Assembly (NCBI GenBank): GCA_025617745.1
Contig: CM046869.1
Span: 17,996,994 to 18,060,993 of the forward strand
Length of the DNA: 64,000 nucleotides
Direction: 5' to 3'
DNA from: Heliocidaris erythrogramma
Lineage: Eukaryota > Echinodermata > Echinoidea > Camarodonta > Echinometridae
In this document: positions 32,432-43,740 of the stretch, piece by piece
Layout of the letters: the number at the start of each line of letters is the position of its first letter
Numbering within the stretch: position 1 is the stretch's first letter
The notes under the pieces: generated by a model
What the model was told of the DNA's origin: nothing
Databases searched by the model: none
The model's input: the letters and a program-made list of their open reading frames with translations, nothing else
Made by a program: the position numbers and the translations under genes

Positions 32432-33023
32432 TTAAAGGGAAATCCAACCTTAATAGCAAGTTGCTTTGAAAGAAAGAGGAAAAATCAGAGAAGCAGTTTG
32501 GTGAAAGTTTAAACGAAATCGGACAAGCAATAAGAAAGTTATGAATTTTTGAAAGTTGTAATCACTATACCTATGGGAATTTCAAATTGGCCGAATAGGT
32601 AATGTCACTGTGATGTAGCTGTGGACAACTCCTCCATTCGCTCCAACACATAAAATGACTAAAATGTCACTTTTTTCAAAATGTTTTAATTATTAGGATC
32701 GTTTTCTTTCATGAGGACCTATAACAATATGCTATCTCCAATATATTTTGAGTACTGCCCCGAGGGTAAAGGTGCTTCGGAGAAAACCGCAAATTAATGA
32801 TAAATTTGTGTACGACAAATGGGAGAGTTGTCCACAAGTATGTCACAATCGACTCACGAAATTGCCAATTTGAGATTCGCATAGATGTAGTGATCTCATT
32901 TTTCAAACATCCATAACTTTCTTATTCCTTGTCCGATTTCTTTCAAAATTTCACCATCCTGTTTTTCTTATTTTTCTGCTTTCACACAAATCAACTTATT
33001 ACCAAGGTTGGATTGCCCTTTAA
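32432..33023. mobile_element. TTAA MITE (family T1), copy 3, inserted in the LINE
   Basis: The body at 32436-33019 with TTAA on each side matches the copy at 1142 nearly throughout. If the body and one TTAA are removed, the LINE frame runs on from the RT tail into LKVLDIFKEY. This confirms the TTAA duplication and the order of events. Confidence 0.92.
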
Positions 33024-33025
33024 GA

Positions 33026-34200
33026 TCATAAAATAAGAGCACCAGGAGCAGAGTGATATCTCGAACCTTTGAAAGCAATTACTCTGGCCATTCGTTTCTG
33101 AAGCATTAGGACAGGATTCAGAGTCGTCTTACATGTAGCACCCCAAACTTCTAATCCATACGTTATATGGGGTAAAATAAAAGAATTATATAACATGAGC
33201 ATTATTTTTCTTGACACGAAGTGTCTTAATCTATACAATATTCCAATCTTTTTACTTAGTACATTGCATACATTATCGATATGTTTCTTCCAGGTCAAAT
33301 TTTTGTCTATACGAATTCCAAGGAACGCTGTTGACTCAACTGACTCTAAAATGGTTTCATTAATGAGCAATTGACCTGAAATTGAGAAATGTCTTCGTCG
33401 ATTTTTAAATAACATGTAATTAGTTTTTTCGTATTTATTGTAAGTTTGTTTGAGTTGCACCAATCTGTAACAGCTTTCAGGTTACGGTTAACTTCTGATA
33501 AATCAATATTACGTTCATCATGCTTAGAGATTAGAATCATCGGCAAATAATCGAAAATTGAAATAATTTGATGAATTTGGTAGGTCATTAATATAGACAA
33601 GAAATAATGTCGGGCCTAACACCGAGCCCTGGGGGACGCCGTATGAAATAGATTTATAATCAGATTTCACACAGTCGTAAGTTACAAATTCTTAAACCAC
33701 TCTAACACTATTCCCCGAATTCCGTAATGCTCCAGTTTTTTGAAAATAATAGAGTGTTTAATTGTATCGAAGGCCTTAGCAAAATCGATAAATACTCCTA
33801 CTGTCAATCTCCCTTCATCAGTAGATTGAGTAATTTGATTGATCAAGTTTATAAGCGACAGTTTTGTACTATATCCATGTCTAAATCCATACTGATGATT
33901 ATATAATATTTCTTTTTGCTCTAAGAATTTCACCACTCGAATATTTACAAGTTTTTCAAACAATTTATCCACAACTGGTAAAATTGATATGGGCCTATAG
34001 TTACCCGGCAAACTTTTGTCTCCTTTTTTAAATACAGGCACAACTCTCGCTATTTTTAATTTATCCGGGAAGATGCCCGTTGTGAATGATAGGTTTAATA
34101 TAATTATGCGCGAGTGGTTGACAAACATAGTTCTGTGCATATACTAATAGCCGAACTGATAAATCATCATAACCACTGGCCTTAGACTGATCAAGGTTAC
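33026..34200 (-). pseudogene. LINE reverse transcriptase, broken
   Basis: In minus order the sequence shows DQSKASGYDDLS, VVPVFKKGDKSLPGNYRPIS, QYGFRHGYST and GVFIDFAKAFDTIKHSI with the first catalytic aspartate. A disrupted stretch follows, in which the FADD catalytic box is visible at 33536-33547 in another frame. Then come NLKAVTDWCNSNKLTINTKK, FLGIRIDKNLTWKKHI and ILPHITYGLEVWG. Frames change near 33682, 33600 and 33400 and a stop follows the FADD box. Confidence 0.88.
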
Positions 34201-34683
34201 TTATCACTTATTTTACTTCATAACTTGTTACCGGAAGAAAAAAGAATGTTTCGTTCTGGTACGAACCTAAATACCTATTATAATCAATGTCTGTATATTC
34301 TATTTTACTTGCCAGATTTTTCCCCAATATTTGCGAAAAAATCGTTGAAAACATTTGCAATATCTTCTGATGAAGAAACCTCAACAGTTGATCCATCAGA
34401 TTTGTTTTTAACGAGTTTGTGAAATTTACCATCAGTTTTTGCTGAACTTTTTTTATTCAGGAGTTCATTAATGTGCTCCCATGTTTTTTTCGAATTCTCT
34501 TTATGTCGTTCAAATTGTTGATTATAATATGTTTGCTTTGCCGTTCTGCGAACTGTGGTTAGGACGTTTCTATATCTGTTATACTTTCCAAGAACCTCGT
34601 CATTATATTTAGTCTTGATTACTTGAGAATTTTTTTTGTGTTTTCTTAATATTGAGCGCTTAATAGCACGTGTAATCCAAGGT

Positions 34684-35314
34684 TTATTTCTTTAATTTAA
34701 TATTTTTGGTTTCGATAGGTACATGTTTGCCACATACATATAAAAACTGCCGAAGAAAAATATTGTATGCTTCATTTGGGTCAGAGCATATGAGCACATC
34801 CAGCCATTCTTTATTAATTAAATCATTACAAAAAGAATCCAATGAAAAATTGCGAAAGTTTCTGCATGTCACTTTCTTCATGGCCGGTTTAATACGCTTA
34901 AAATTCTCAAAAACAGCGTACACCGGAAAATGATCAGAAACATCAACCTCAATACACCCCGCCCTAATAGGATAGGAGGAAATATTAGTGTAAAAATGGT
35001 CAATTAGAGATGAATTTCTGTTGGTAATCCTTGTCGGATTTGTAATTAGTTGACGTAAACCATAACTTTGTGGCATGCGTAAAAATTCCCAGATTCTTTC
35101 ATTATTAGCAAAGAGATTAATATTAAAAATCTCCAACAACAACTCAAGGGTTTCTATCTATATTCATATTTTGTAAAAGACTATTTAAGTTATCACTAAA
35201 TTCTTCAAAGTTGCTTTCTGGTTTTCTATATATTACACCAAAAATAATGGGTATTTTCTGAATAAAAATCTTTAGCCACATGGATTCAGCGTTATGCAAC
35301 GATAAACTAGGAAT
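34684..35314 (-). pseudogene. LINE endonuclease, 5'-truncated
   Basis: MWLKIFIQKIPIIFGVIYRK gives the middle of an APE-type endonuclease. It continues with YGLRQLITNPTRITNRNSSL, IDHFYTN and EVDVSDHFPVYAVF, the C-terminal SDH motif with its catalytic histidine. A frameshift lies near 35143. The N-terminal metal-binding half is missing. The first 15 codons of the open frame that reaches 35353 belong to the flanking tandem repeat. Confidence 0.85.
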
Positions 35315-35725
35315 ACCCGGGAATATGCATGTTTTTGGCCTTCCAGCTCCCATAGGTTAACAATTGAAAACAGGGGTTTTGAAATGATTTTAATTCCCCT
35401 AGTATTTATTTGAAATTATGAAAAATGTAATTTACATGAAATTTAAAGCTCGGAAATGGTATAATTAAGGCTCGAGGAGTTCAATAAACCCCGCATAAAT
35501 CCCCGGGAATATGCATGCTTTTGGCCTTCCATCTCCCATAGGTTAACACATGAAAACAGGGGTTTTGAAATGATTTTAATTCCCCTAGTATTTATTTGAA
35601 ATTATGAAAAATGTAATTTACATGAAATTTAAAGCTCTGAAAGGGTATAATTAAGGCTCGATGCATGAGTCCAATAAACCCCGCACAAATCCCCGGGAAT
35701 ATGCATGATTTTTTTCGCCAGCCCT
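35315..35725. repeat. ~190-bp tandem repeat, right block
   Basis: Two close units carry CCCGGGAATATGCATG, CCATAGGTTAACA, GAAAACAGGGGTTTTGAAAT and CCCCGCA(T/C)AAAT. They are more alike than the units of the left block. Confidence 0.85.
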
Positions 35726-36227
35726 CCAAAAGTTGCTCTGTCATGGATGTGAAGAATGGGATTGCATAGTGTTGATGGTCGATCTCATTAAATTGAAAGA
35801 TTGGGGGAAAAAACAATAAGGGATCATTATTTTGTCCTCATTTCTGTTGGCGTAATTTTTACAGATCGGTTGTAAGAGAGAATAAGAGAATAAGAGAGCA
35901 TGAGAAAATGAAAGCATGTGAGAGTGGGATGGGGGGGGGGGGGGAGACAAAGAGAGCTGGGGCAAAAGGAATGGAATTCCTATTCCAAAGACAGAAAAGG
36001 ACTGGTAAAGGACTGGTAATAAATAAATTATATCATCAGCTGCTATTGTTGGTTACTAGTTAATTCAATTCAAAATACGGAGGACGTGTTCCCCCTTTTC
36101 GTACATTCGGTAGCCATTAGGCCCTATTGCGTTGGTGAGGGTTTCGGAGCAAGCCCCTATACTGTTTTCTTCGCCTGTCGTCTCAAATTGCTACAGCAGA
36201 ATATTACAAATAACTTAAGTTATTTAT
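35726..36227. other. No gene seen
   Basis: Includes an AGAGAATAAGAGAG-rich patch and a G run at 35931-35944. Confidence 0.5.
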
Positions 36228-36458
36228 ATTGGTGGCGTATACAGGAATACAGGGGGGAGGCTCACGAACAATTCTATTCTGAATTTTCGGACAAGCAAGG
36301 AAAAGAAAGTTATCACATTTTTCAGGTTCCTTCTGTGTCGGGGGTGAGGGGTGTGGGGTACACATTTCCTTTCATTCGATGTGTAACTAAGATAATGTCA
36401 GATTTGGCTTTGGCTGGCAAATAGGGGCACGTGCATTCCTGGATACGCTACCAATAAA
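36228..36458. mobile_element. GGTGGCGTATACAGG-ended element
   Basis: The left GGTGGCGTATACAGGAATAC and the right GCATTCCTGGATACGCTACC are inverted, with a short G run inside. Same class as 16605 and 31151. Confidence 0.65.
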
Positions 36459-36646
36459 ACTAAGAAAATCTTGGATACACCACTCCTAATTAATCTTTAT
36501 ATTTATAATTATAAGGAAGCCTTTTTCTTTCTTGACTTTTAACAGAATAAGGCCAATAAATTTACATTATAGGTCTATAATCCCTATAACATAATTTCCA
36601 TAAATCATATCAAATGAAATATTCTGATTTAGAAAATAAAGATTAT

Positions 36647-37312
36647 ACAGTCTTAGAAAAAAAGGTTTGTTTGAGCACCTTTAAAAGGTGCTATATTTGC
36701 CACACCAGTGCCACCCTTTAGGGTGTCCCTATATTGAAAAGGTTTTCATCGACACCTTTAAAGGTGCTCATCACGAAAAAAAAAATGAATGAATAGTTTT
36801 AAGACGTGTATCAATCAGATATGATTATTTACGTCTGTGTGGACCGACCTTTAACGTCACCATCCGAAAGACGTGACTGGGGCTCGAACCCGCACCCCAA
36901 GTCAATTTGTAACTGCCCCGTCAGCTTAGTTTACAGGCGCACGCCACAACGCCCAGAGCACTGGCAAAGAGCTAGCCTACTCTTGAGCAATATTTTATCG
37001 TCCTTCGAAAAAAATACAATATATCCATAGTAACTGAAATCAATAAATTATAACAACATGCAATAGAACACATTTATACAATTTGTATCAAACCAAAGTA
37101 TTTTGAAAATGACGAATGTAGATAGATATTATCGTGGACATGTTTAAATAATATCTACAGATTATGATAAAGACTAATACGCATAACAAAAGGTGGAGAA
37201 ATCTAAGCTCAATGGCTAAGGTCCTTTTAATGGAACTTGTAGACACCTTTTCAATCCGGCACCAGTTTGGAGCTAATGAGTACCCCATAAGCACCATTTT
37301 TTCTAAGAGTGT
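36647..37312. mobile_element. MITE with ACA(G/C)TCTTAGAAAAAA ends
   Basis: ACAGTCTTAGAAAAAAAGGT at the left and ACCATTTTTTCTAAGAGTGT at the right are inverted. Internal CACCTTTAAAAGGTGC-type palindromes recur near 36680 and 36750. The middle holds a SINE-like insertion. Confidence 0.65.
36835..36965 (-). mobile_element. tRNA-derived SINE
   Basis: On the minus strand, GTGGCGTGCGCCTGTAAACT is followed by GGTGCGGGTTCGAGCCCCAG (B box GGTTCGAGCCC). Then comes CTTTCGGATGGTGACGTTAA, which resembles a conserved SINE core with GACGTTAAA. The resemblance to a tRNA T-arm on its own does not make it a working tRNA gene. Confidence 0.6.
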
Positions 37313-38599
37313 AGCATTTTATTATAATTTTTTTTTTTACTTTTCTCGATATTCCCATCAGATATCGCAGTGTTTGCTCATATAGAGCTTAATATCAGGG
37401 GACATGTTTGGACCCCCCCCCCCCCCATCACATAAATATTAATAGAAATTTCACAGCAAATAGCTTTAACAACAATACAAATCTCTCTTAGCTCCCCCTC
37501 CCAACTCTCTCCCTCTCCTCCCTGGTGCAGTTAGAGTTGATTCCTATCTGTTTGGGACATAAGTTTGTATTTGAAGGGACAATATCAAGATTATGCCCTT
37601 TACGGCTTTACCAAAAAAAAAAAAGAAAAATGAAGAAAATACAAAATACAAACATCTTGATAAAGACTATAACCTTTCCCTCTCGGCCGATCGACATGTA
37701 CCACAATATATACGCGTGGTCTATTTCGGGACTGAGCACTCTTCGTATTTATACTCTTTGGCTCTACCCAGGTATTTTTAATGATACATCGCAGATGGCG
37801 ACTCACATTCTTTTTAACCCGTTGACTACTGAATTATCTCATTCACATCAGCTTAATACGGGGACCGTCCGGCTCCCGTATGCGATGGGTTAAGACCGGC
37901 TGTTGAGATAATATTATATACAAAAGTCATGTTAGGAACGTTTACAGGGAGGCCCTCAACAGTTTGCAAAATATTTCCTTCAAAAGAAAAAGATTCTCAT
38001 ATTTTAAAACATTTTGTATTAAGAAAAGAAAAAGAAAAGTTCTATAACAATAATTTTGTAGAAACAGTTTATGACAAACTTCCCAATAGGCAAGATAGGT
38101 CTGATGCATACCCCCCCCCCCCCCAAAAAAAAGTCCCACTTCGTTCCATGAATTCGCCGACCCGGCGTCACCATCCCTCCCCCCCCCCCCCCCCCCCTTC
38201 TTCCCCATTCTGTTATTTTTGAAATCACGTGGTATATACACATTTGGGAAACATACCAAAGCGAAGCAAATGAAAACACAAAACAAATAAAATCTTTTTT
38301 TTTAATTTAAAATCCAAACAAATAATTGGGCATCAAAAACAAAACCACATATAAAAATGTGAAAGCCTATTAAATCAAACCAAACAAAAAAAAAGTTTTG
38401 TAAAAAACTTGTGAGGCGTAGCTCCCTATATAAACATAACATAACATAAGTCAACAAATCGAATACATCATAGAAAGAAAGCAAAACAAACCAGAAAGCA
38501 GACAAAAACAACAACAAACACCAGCAAACATAGGCTACGGGGGGGGGGGGGGGGGTAATGGCAAATGTACATCATTAGATTATGGGTTATCATGAATAC
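37313..38599. other. No gene seen; several C/G runs
   Basis: C runs at 37412-37426, 38110-38124 and 38178-38197, a G run at 38540-38555. The long G/C-run frames at 37929-38286 are artefacts of these runs. Confidence 0.5.
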
Positions 38600-39140
38600 G
38601 AATCAATATATAATTTCTTCAACTTTGCTTTAAATGAATTAATAGTAGTAGAACTTATACATCGTCTGTAAGATTGTTCCATAGTCGTGGACCACAGTGT
38701 CTGACAGAATTAAGTACCGTAGTGACTGAGTTTGAACTTTAGAATAATGAAATTTATTACTTGAGCGAGTGTTGTGGTAGTGAATGAATTTATTGATAAC
38801 GAACATTTCGGAAATGTTGCTATAGGAATAATATTATGAACTGTGCGAAACATTAAAGTGCTATTTGGAATGTGTTTATATTATAAATATTCAAGGTTTC
38901 TAGAGAAGAAATAAACGGACGTGAATGAGCTCTAAATGATGAATTTGTGCAAATTCTTAATAATTTCTTTGGTAGTTTATGTAAGGGTTCCAATTTGGTT
39001 ATACCTTCATTCACCCAAATAATATTACAATATTGCAGATGTGGCAAGGTGAGGCAATTATACAACATAAGTAACTCCTTTTCTGGCAAAATTAAACGAA
39101 ATTTACCAACAGTTTTGGAAACCTTATTTACAACGGTAGA
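38600..39140 (-). mobile_element. LINE RT C-terminal fragment
   Basis: Minus-strand frame LLMLYNCLTLPHLQYCNIIW with KLEPLHKLPKKLLRICTNSS and ISSLETLNIYNINTFQIA matches the end of the RT and thumb of Jockey/RTE-like LINEs. A degraded tail (RSSNKFHYSKVQTQSLRY) follows downstream in another frame. Confidence 0.75.
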
Positions 39141-39171
39141 ACGATGTTCTTCTTCTTATTCCCCCTTTTTT

Positions 39172-39202
39172 TCTTTCTTCTTCTTCTTCTTCTTCTTCTT
39201 CT
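39172..39202. repeat. (TTC)n microsatellite
   Basis: TTCTTCTTCTTCTTCTTCTT. Confidence 0.95.
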
Positions 39203-40298
39203 ATAAAGTGGGATCGCAAGCCACAACCTATATATCCTACCGCCTTATCTGCGACTTCTCGATCCCGCACCCACACCAGTGCATAATACTAAAAGTGTTT
39301 TAAAGTGCCTAATTTTAATTTACCAAAAGTAGGGAAAATATCGCAGGAATTTGCTTTCTGAAAGTATAAATCTTGGAAATCAACTTTCTTTCATAGCGCC
39401 ATCCCTCGCCTTATATAGATATAGCTAGCCTCATAATGAGCATGAGATGATTTATTAAAAGGAATACCTAGCGCACTGTACTATGACTGTACATATACTA
39501 GTATACCACCGTTTACACGTTACCCGCTATATTTCGCGTGCGCGCGTGTGTACGTACGTACGTGTATACCGTACCGTATACCGAATTGTATTTGCATATG
39601 AATGCATATATGCAGCAGCGGACGAGTGTTGTTGTCCTTGCTCAAGCGCTGGATAATTTGACGAAGTTTTCGTCTGATTAAGTGGTTCTTTGGATAACCT
39701 CTCTTCGAGCTTTGTAGGTAGGTTGGAAATAAGAAATTCATGATTGTATTTACACCTAATGTTGATGTTTTTATGAACGTGCACAGGCAAAGGTACAGTT
39801 TACAACCTCAGAATCAGATGGAGATCGTACCGGGCTTGCTGTAGTTCACTGCAGATACCGTATAGCTGCAGCTGCACTGCCCAGCGCGGCGGCGTTGGTA
39901 GCCCTGGACCTAGCGCTGGCACTCCATGGCAAATGCGTCTACATCATACATGTACAACACGTTTCATCGTGACATGTTGATACATCATCACGATCATGAC
40001 GATCATCATCATGATGTTAGTATAAATAACCTAGCATTGGTGTGAGTGATGTTGATTGGGCTTTGGGACCAAAAAGCCTTTCATTTCATTTGGCAGGGTC
40101 ATGAGTAGAGACGATATTCAATCAAACATTAAAATTTAAAATATAATAAAAATAAATTCAAAATTCAAGGTAACATAGACATGGTAGGCCTACATTGGTA
40201 GATAGAAAAAAGTAGAATGATTAAACAAATGAGACTGACTCTCACTCTCAGTCTGAGAGGCAAACAATTATTTATATAACGGGCCAGGGATGTAAATT
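39203..40298. other. No gene seen; GC-richer patch at 39860-39930
   Basis: CAGCTGCACTGCCCAGCGCG is unusual for the window but I find no frame with protein character around it. ACGTACGTACG and ATCATCATGATG patches also occur. Confidence 0.45.
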
Positions 40299-41018
40299 CC
40301 ACTCATAGCTACATTCCTATACTTCGTGTGTATAATGTCTTGTCTTGTCTTGTCTTTCCTTTGACGCCCACAATCAATGAGTTGATTATTATGGCATTTT
40401 AGGTGTAGATCTAGACCAAACTTGTCCCGTCCTGCATTGTCCCATCCGGTAATGACTTCTTTTTTTTTTTAGCATATTTTTTTGTTCTTTATGATAAAAA
40501 GGTGTTGTTGAAGGTAGGCAGTCATACACCTCAACTTTTTAAAACACCACTGCACAAAAGTCACACTCAAAATCGGCATTTAATTTACAAAAACCGACCA
40601 CTAAATATCCAAGAAATACAATAAATTCAACTCACCGATGTTGGAAAAGATATTTCCAAAAATCAAATCCGTAATTTACTGTTGATTCTCGCGAAACGAG
40701 CTATCGGAGTCATTGTGTACATTTCCTGGTCGCCGCGGGCGCTGACATCTCCCCAAAAGAGTTTTGTCCTTAAAAATTCGGTCCCTATGTGGCATACACG
40801 GAAAGTCCTGATTTTCTGTGTGCGCGATGTGCGCTTGCGATCCCGAGTTTCTTCGTGGACAAAAATTTTATTGGCCGATTTTAGTCTAAGACATCGGCAG
40901 TATATAAACAACACGCGATCGCGAAACAAATCGGCGGGGATTTCTCCGGTTTTGGACAAGATTTTGACTTTGGATTTTGCTGAAAATATCAAAAGTTCTT
41001 CCTAACAGCCATTTGAGG
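40299..41018. mobile_element. ACTCATAGC-ended element, copy 2, interrupted
   Basis: Matches copy 1 (25684) along its length. It is split by about 176 bp of unrelated sequence at 40339-40514, which begins CTTGTCTTGTCTTGTCTTTC. The minus-strand open frame (109 codons) corresponds to the 116-codon frame of copy 1, kept open despite indels. Confidence 0.8.
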
Positions 41019-41590
41019 CACTCATAGCTACATTCCTATACTTCGTGTGTATAATGTAGGCAGTCATACACCTCATCTTTTTAAAACACCACTGCACAAA
41101 AGTCACCAATATTCACTCAAAATCGGCATTTAATTTTCAAAAACCGACCCCAAAATATCCAAGAAATACAATAAATTCAACTCACCAATGTTGGAAAAGA
41201 TATTTCCAAAAATGAAATCCGTAATTTACTGTTGATTCTCGCGAAACGAGCTATCGGAGTCATTGTGTACATTTCCTGGTCGCCGCGGGCGCTGACATCT
41301 CCCCAAAAGAGTTTTGTCCTCAAAAATTCGGTCCCTATGGCGTACACGGATCAGGAAATGTACACAATGACTCCGAAACCCTGTTTCGCCAGAATCGCCA
41401 GTAAATTACGGATTTCATTTTTGGAATTATCTTTTCCAACATTTATTGTATTATGTTGGGGTCGGTTTTTGTAAATTAAATACCGATTTTGAATGAATGT
41501 TAGTGACTTTTGTGCAGTGATGTTTGAAAAAGTTGAGGTGTATGACTGCCTAGATTCTACACACGGAGTATAGTCAGGTAGCTGGCTATA
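41019..41590. mobile_element. ACTCATAGC-ended element, copy 3
   Basis: Directly abuts copy 2 head to tail. Its middle is rearranged: after GGCGTACACGGATCAGGAAA the sequence returns as an inverted copy (GACTTTTGTGCAGTGATGTT ... GTGTATGACTGCC), so the element ends in its own complement. Confidence 0.75.
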
Positions 41591-41598
41591 AACTCGGC

Positions 41599-41649
41599 AC
41601 TTTGGACAACTTGGCCCCGCCAAAAATTAGGTGCCAAGTTGTCCAAAGG
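41599..41649. repeat. Hairpin CTTTGGACAACTTGG / CCAAGTTGTCCAAAG
   Basis: Perfect 15-bp arms around about 20 bases. It resembles the ends of a small element. Confidence 0.6.
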
Positions 41650-42031
41650 GGTGTGAATCGATCGAAGATTGCGTCGCGAACCTGTTGAAGAATGTTTGTG
41701 TTGAATGCAAAATAATTACAATGTTTTCCACTGTGATTTCATTTCAACTGTTGCAATTAAGTATTAATCTTACCATACTGTTTTTTTTTTCAAGTGTAAC
41801 CACAAAGAAATGTTTTGAAATCTGAAATGTTTTAAAAGTGACGATTACGTCATATTTATGCAATCTCGGGGGCCGACACTGAACAAAGGTCGGGTATTTT
41901 GCTTGAAATTCACATTTTATCAATTCTAAAACTAGGATAATTCCTCGAAAATGTGTGATTTTAGAATCTTGAATCAAATAAATGTAACAAAGTATGAATT
42001 TATGCCTTTGTCATCTAATGAACAAGAAACT

Positions 42032-42285
42032 TGTGGTCATATCTCGGCCCATGGCCTGGCACTGGCACAGGCAGGGGCCGAGTTGTCGTCTTTCATTGTG
42101 AAATCTGACAATTTTTTTTTATTGCAAGGGTAAAAAATGTGAAAGTAGTCATAATGTCAAAAACTTTTTGAATACATTTCAACTACTTAAACCCTTGCAA
42201 AAAAAAAAAATCAGATTTCACAATGAAAGATGACAACTCGGCCCCTGCCAGTGCCAGGCCAGGGGCCAAGATATGACCGTTAAAT
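42032..42285. repeat. Foldback repeat with ~110-bp arms
   Basis: GGCCGAGTTGTCGTCTTTCA with TGTGAAATCTGA is mirrored by TCAGATTTCACAATGAAAGA with CAACTCGGCCCC, including a TATC.CGGCCCATGGCCTGG outer part. The arms differ by scattered substitutions. Confidence 0.8.
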
Positions 42286-42337
42286 GGCCGTTAGGAAGAA
42301 CTTTTGATATTCAGCTTTTAAAAATCTCACTCCTACC

Positions 42338-42993
42338 ACTCATAGCGACTTTACTATACTTCGTTTGTAGAATCTACATGTAGGCAGTCATACACCTCGA
42401 CTTTTTCAAACACCACTGCGCAAAAGTCACCAACATTCACTTAAAATCGGCATTTAATTTACAAAAACTGATCCAACATATCCATGAAATACAATAAATT
42501 CAACTCACTGATGTTGGAAAAGATCATTCCAAAAATTAAATCTGTAATTTACTGGCGATTCTGGCGAAAAAGGGTTTCGGGGTCATTGTGTACATTTCCT
42601 GATCACTGTGAGCGCTGACATCTCCCCAAAAGAATTTTGTTGTTAAAAATTTGGTCCCTATCGCATACAGTAGACGGAAAAGTCCTGATTTTCTGTGTGC
42701 ACGATCGTAGAGATCAATGTGCGCAAGCAATACCAAGTTTCTTTGTGGACAAAATTTTATTTACCGATTTTAGTCTAAGACAATGAAAACAACACGCCAT
42801 CACAAAAAAAATTGGCAGGGCTTTCTTCGGTTTGGGACGTGATATTGACTTTGGATTTTGCTGGAAATACCAAAAGTTCTTCCTATTTTGAGTGAATGTT
42901 GGTGACTTTTGTGCAGTGGTGTTTGTAAAAGTTACGTGTACATGTATGACTGCCTAGATTCTACACACGAAGTATAGTAAAGTCGCTATGAGT
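42338..42993. mobile_element. ACTCATAGC-ended element, complete copy 4
   Basis: The left end ACTCATAGCGACTTTACTAT and the right end ATAGTAAAGTCGCTATGAGT are exact complements. The terminal repeats continue for about 100 bp (GGCAGTCATACA, CACCACTGCGCAAAAGTCAC). The coding-like block is decayed here (66 codons remain open at 42536-42736 on the minus strand). Confidence 0.88.
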
Positions 42994-43317
42994 GATACAT
43001 GTGCCATCTCAATGCTAAACCCCAAGATTGTTGTGCGGGCAGATGTCGGGGTGGAAAGATCCTACTACTACTACTACTGTTGTTGTAGGTCTACTGGTGT
43101 AGGGCAGTATGTTGCCATGATCGAGCATTCTTTCATATATTTACACTGAAATTCACTGGCAATTGTGGATGGAATACCAAATGATCTCATACAAACATCT
43201 TTTGATACAAGGAGAACAATAAGAAACTAGTCTAGAGTCTATACTTAGATCTAACAAGTAACATGTTTCTTTCTAATTTCTTTTTTGCTACCAAACTGCA
43301 AAATAAGTACATGGATC

Positions 43318-43637
43318 CGGGCTAACTCAGCACTGGGGCGAACTCGGCCTTGGCAGAAAATCGTGGCTGAGTGAGCCCAGAGAGTTGAATTGATCGCAAA
43401 TACTTGTGTTGAATTTCGCAAATTAATTACACATTTCAAAACATTTAAATTCAAAATTATTTGATATCAATGTGTAAAATGAATAGCAAAGAAGTAATGT
43501 TGAAAATTTCAAGAAGTAAAATTATACACATCATGAAAATTTATGGCTAAAAAATGGTACAGTGCATAGCGTACACTTCAAACTCGTGAAAAATAGTCAC
43601 CGCGCAGTGCAGAGTTCGCCCTAGTGCCGAGTGACCC
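43318..43637. mobile_element. Inverted-repeat element with GCACTGGGGCGAACTC ends
   Basis: Left GCTAACTCAGCACTGGGGCG with AACTC, right GAGTTCGCCCTAGTGCCGAG with TGACC. About 320 bp, non-coding. Confidence 0.65.
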
Positions 43638-43740
43638 CAAGTACATGTACTAAAAAAGTATGGATCGTAGATACATCTATGTACCAGTACCATTATAATC
43701 TTAACTTCACATTGATAAATGAGTGAGTAGATTCTAGTTC

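Larger units (their letters stand above)
31780..35314 (-). mobile_element. 5'-truncated Jockey/CR1-like LINE
   Basis: Minus-strand non-LTR retrotransposon. Its 3' end is a (CATT)n tail at 31780-31800. Its 5' end at about 35314 cuts into the endonuclease domain. Order on the minus strand: partial APE-type endonuclease, linker, reverse transcriptase, C-terminal tail. It is interrupted by a T1 MITE at 32432-33023 and by several frameshifts and stops, so it is dead. Both ends join the same ~190-bp tandem repeat (CCCCGCATAAAT on one side, CCCGGGAATATG on the other), which fixes the insertion precisely. Confidence 0.9.

Noticed and set aside
36835-36965. tRNA gene suggested by a GGTTCGAGCCC box
   Set aside because: No full cloverleaf can be drawn and a SINE-type core follows, so a SINE is the better reading.
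37929-38286. Overlapping Pro- and Gly-rich frames on both strands
   Set aside because: Produced by two C runs; no domain on either strand.
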